Of a stretch of 54,789 nucleotides of DNA, positions 54,062 to 54,789 are shown piece after piece (positions within the stretch are counted from its first letter, which is position 1; each line of letters starts with the position of its first letter). The notes under the pieces were generated by a model. The model ran no database searches. It was given only the letters and a program-made list of their open reading frames with translations, and was not told where the DNA came from. Location: assembly GCA_018266615.1 (NCBI GenBank), contig JAFEAB010000063.1:1-54789 (forward strand), read 5' to 3'. A program made the position numbers and the translations under genes. This DNA comes from Bacteroidota bacterium (lineage in GTDB: Bacteria > Bacteroidota > Bacteroidia > Chitinophagales > Chitinophagaceae).

Positions 54062-54789
54062 ATGAAAAAAGCATTTTTACCCCTTTTATTTGCTGCCTTA
54101 ACCCTTTTTGCTGACGCACAGGTTAAGATGCCGGCTCCTTCTCCCGTTCAAACCATCATTCAAAATTTTGGGATGGGGAAAATTGAACTTACGTATTCCC
54201 GGCCTTCCATGAAAGGAAGAAAGATATTTGGCGATCTGGTACCCTTTCAAAAATTATGGAGAACTGGAGCCAATGCCGCCACCCGGATACGCTTTTCCGA
54301 TCCGGTGGAAATCGGCGGTAAGAAAATTGATTCCGGAACTTATGTGATTTATACCATCCCTTCCGAAAATGCCTGGGAAATTATCCTGAATAAGGGCATC
54401 AACAACTGGGGTATAGATGGCTATCAGGAATCGGAAGATGTGCTTCACACTTCCGTTACCAGTAATAAACTGAGTGAAAAAGTTGAGAATTTTACCATGC
54501 AGTTCGAAAATATCAAAGCCGAATCCTGCGACCTGGTAATGGAATGGGATCGCACAAAAGTTTCCATTCCTATAAAAACGGATATTAAATCCAAGCTGAA
54601 AGCTCAAATAGACGCCGGCATGCTTACTGATAAAAAACCCTATTGGGAAGCAGCCCAGTTTTATAAAGATTTCGACCATAATAATGCCAAAGCACTCGAA
54701 AATGCAACCAAAGCAACAGAAGCCAATCCAAAAGCTTTCTGGATCTGGTTATACAAGGCACGCCTCCAGGAAGAAATGGGCGACAGGGA
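54062..54789 (+). CDS. DUF2911 secreted protein, C-terminus cut by window edge
   Basis: 242 codons are visible from ATG 54062, open to the right edge. A signal peptide (about 1-19, ending FADAQ) precedes the DUF2911 core: IELTYSRPSMKGRKIFGDLVPF, KLWRTGANAATRIRFS, GTYVIYTIPSENAWEIILNK and then a C-terminal helical region with TPR-like character (AQFYKDFDHNNAKALENATKA). The domain function is unknown. It starts 9 bases after the DUF62 stop, so the three genes SDR, DUF62 and DUF2911 probably form one operon. Confidence 0.88.
   Translation, partial: MKKAFLPLLFAALTLFADAQVKMPAPSPVQTIIQNFGMGKIELTYSRPSMKGRKIFGDLVPFQKLWRTGANAATRIRFSDPVEIGGKKIDSGTYVIYTIPSENAWEIILNKGINNWGIDGYQESEDVLHTSVTSNKLSEKVENFTMQFENIKAESCDLVMEWDRTKVSIPIKTDIKSKLKAQIDAGMLTDKKPYWEAAQFYKDFDHNNAKALENATKATEANPKAFWIWLYKARLQEEMGDR

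Overview
The window looks like chromosome from a Bacteroidota bacterium, most likely Chitinophagaceae or a close relative (inference). The signs are start regions without Shine-Dalgarno motifs, many exact copies of the Bacteroidota promoter element TAnnTTTG just upstream of genes, a type IX secretion plug protein, a TamL-type outer-membrane lipoprotein, OmpP1/FadL-like porins, Ig-repeat surface proteins and an archaeal/eukaryotic-type prolyl-tRNA synthetase. Most of the window is dense housekeeping DNA. An accessory-looking patch lies at about 39.9-46.4 kb.

Layout. 1-3155 (-) is the N-terminal part of a very large secreted glycine-rich/Ig-repeat protein that runs off the left edge. A tRNA-Val follows (3707-3780, -). 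3.9-12.3 kb carries DoxX, clpS, a small DnaQ-type exonuclease, valS, two small secreted proteins, a divergent lrp-like regulator/ahcY pair and pdxJ. 13.0-17.7 kb holds a TlpA-like thioredoxin, a TrpG-like amidotransferase next to a degenerate TrpF homologue, a broken small gene, an NmrA-like protein, a TalC-type transaldolase and the SRP RNA (ffs), which protein-gene finding alone would miss. 17.8-24.4 kb is envelope biogenesis plus RNA modification: T9SS plug, LolC/E-like permease, TrmH-type methyltransferase, tamL and truB. 24.4-30.7 kb is a MoxR island (SpoIIM, DUF4129, DUF4350, MoxR, DUF58 on -; RDD on +). 30.7-37.6 kb contains proS, two envelope proteins and a tRNA-maturation operon (cca, pRiA4b-like, miaA).

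The patch at 37.8-46.4 kb has a urea transporter, MsrAB, gamma-glutamyltransferase, an AT-rich GT39-like glycosyltransferase and a WG-repeat protein, separated by long gaps with inverted and direct repeats. The glycosyltransferase gene is the strongest anomaly. It is bracketed by related direct repeats, and its stop codon lies inside a long imperfect inverted repeat, the layout of a mobile gene cassette. From 46.5 kb housekeeping resumes: lon, a divergent NDP-kinase-like gene, TauE/SafE permease, an alpha/beta hydrolase, tRNA-Lys, SDR, a SAM hydroxide adenosyltransferase and a DUF2911 gene cut by the right edge.

How the genes work together. Three themes recur: tRNA charging and modification (valS, proS, truB, miaA, cca, trmH-like, two tRNAs); outer-membrane and surface assembly (Ig-repeat protein, plug, LolC/E-like, TamL, OmpP1, SRP RNA); and protein quality control and repair (clpS, lon, msrAB). 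No CRISPR array, integrase, complete insertion sequence, rRNA or replication origin was seen. The best leads for something undescribed are the cassette-like island around 42.6-44.6 kb, the active-site-altered TrpF homologue beside an intact TrpG-like protein, and the enlarged NDK-like protein. All product names rest on reading the sequence; no database search was run.
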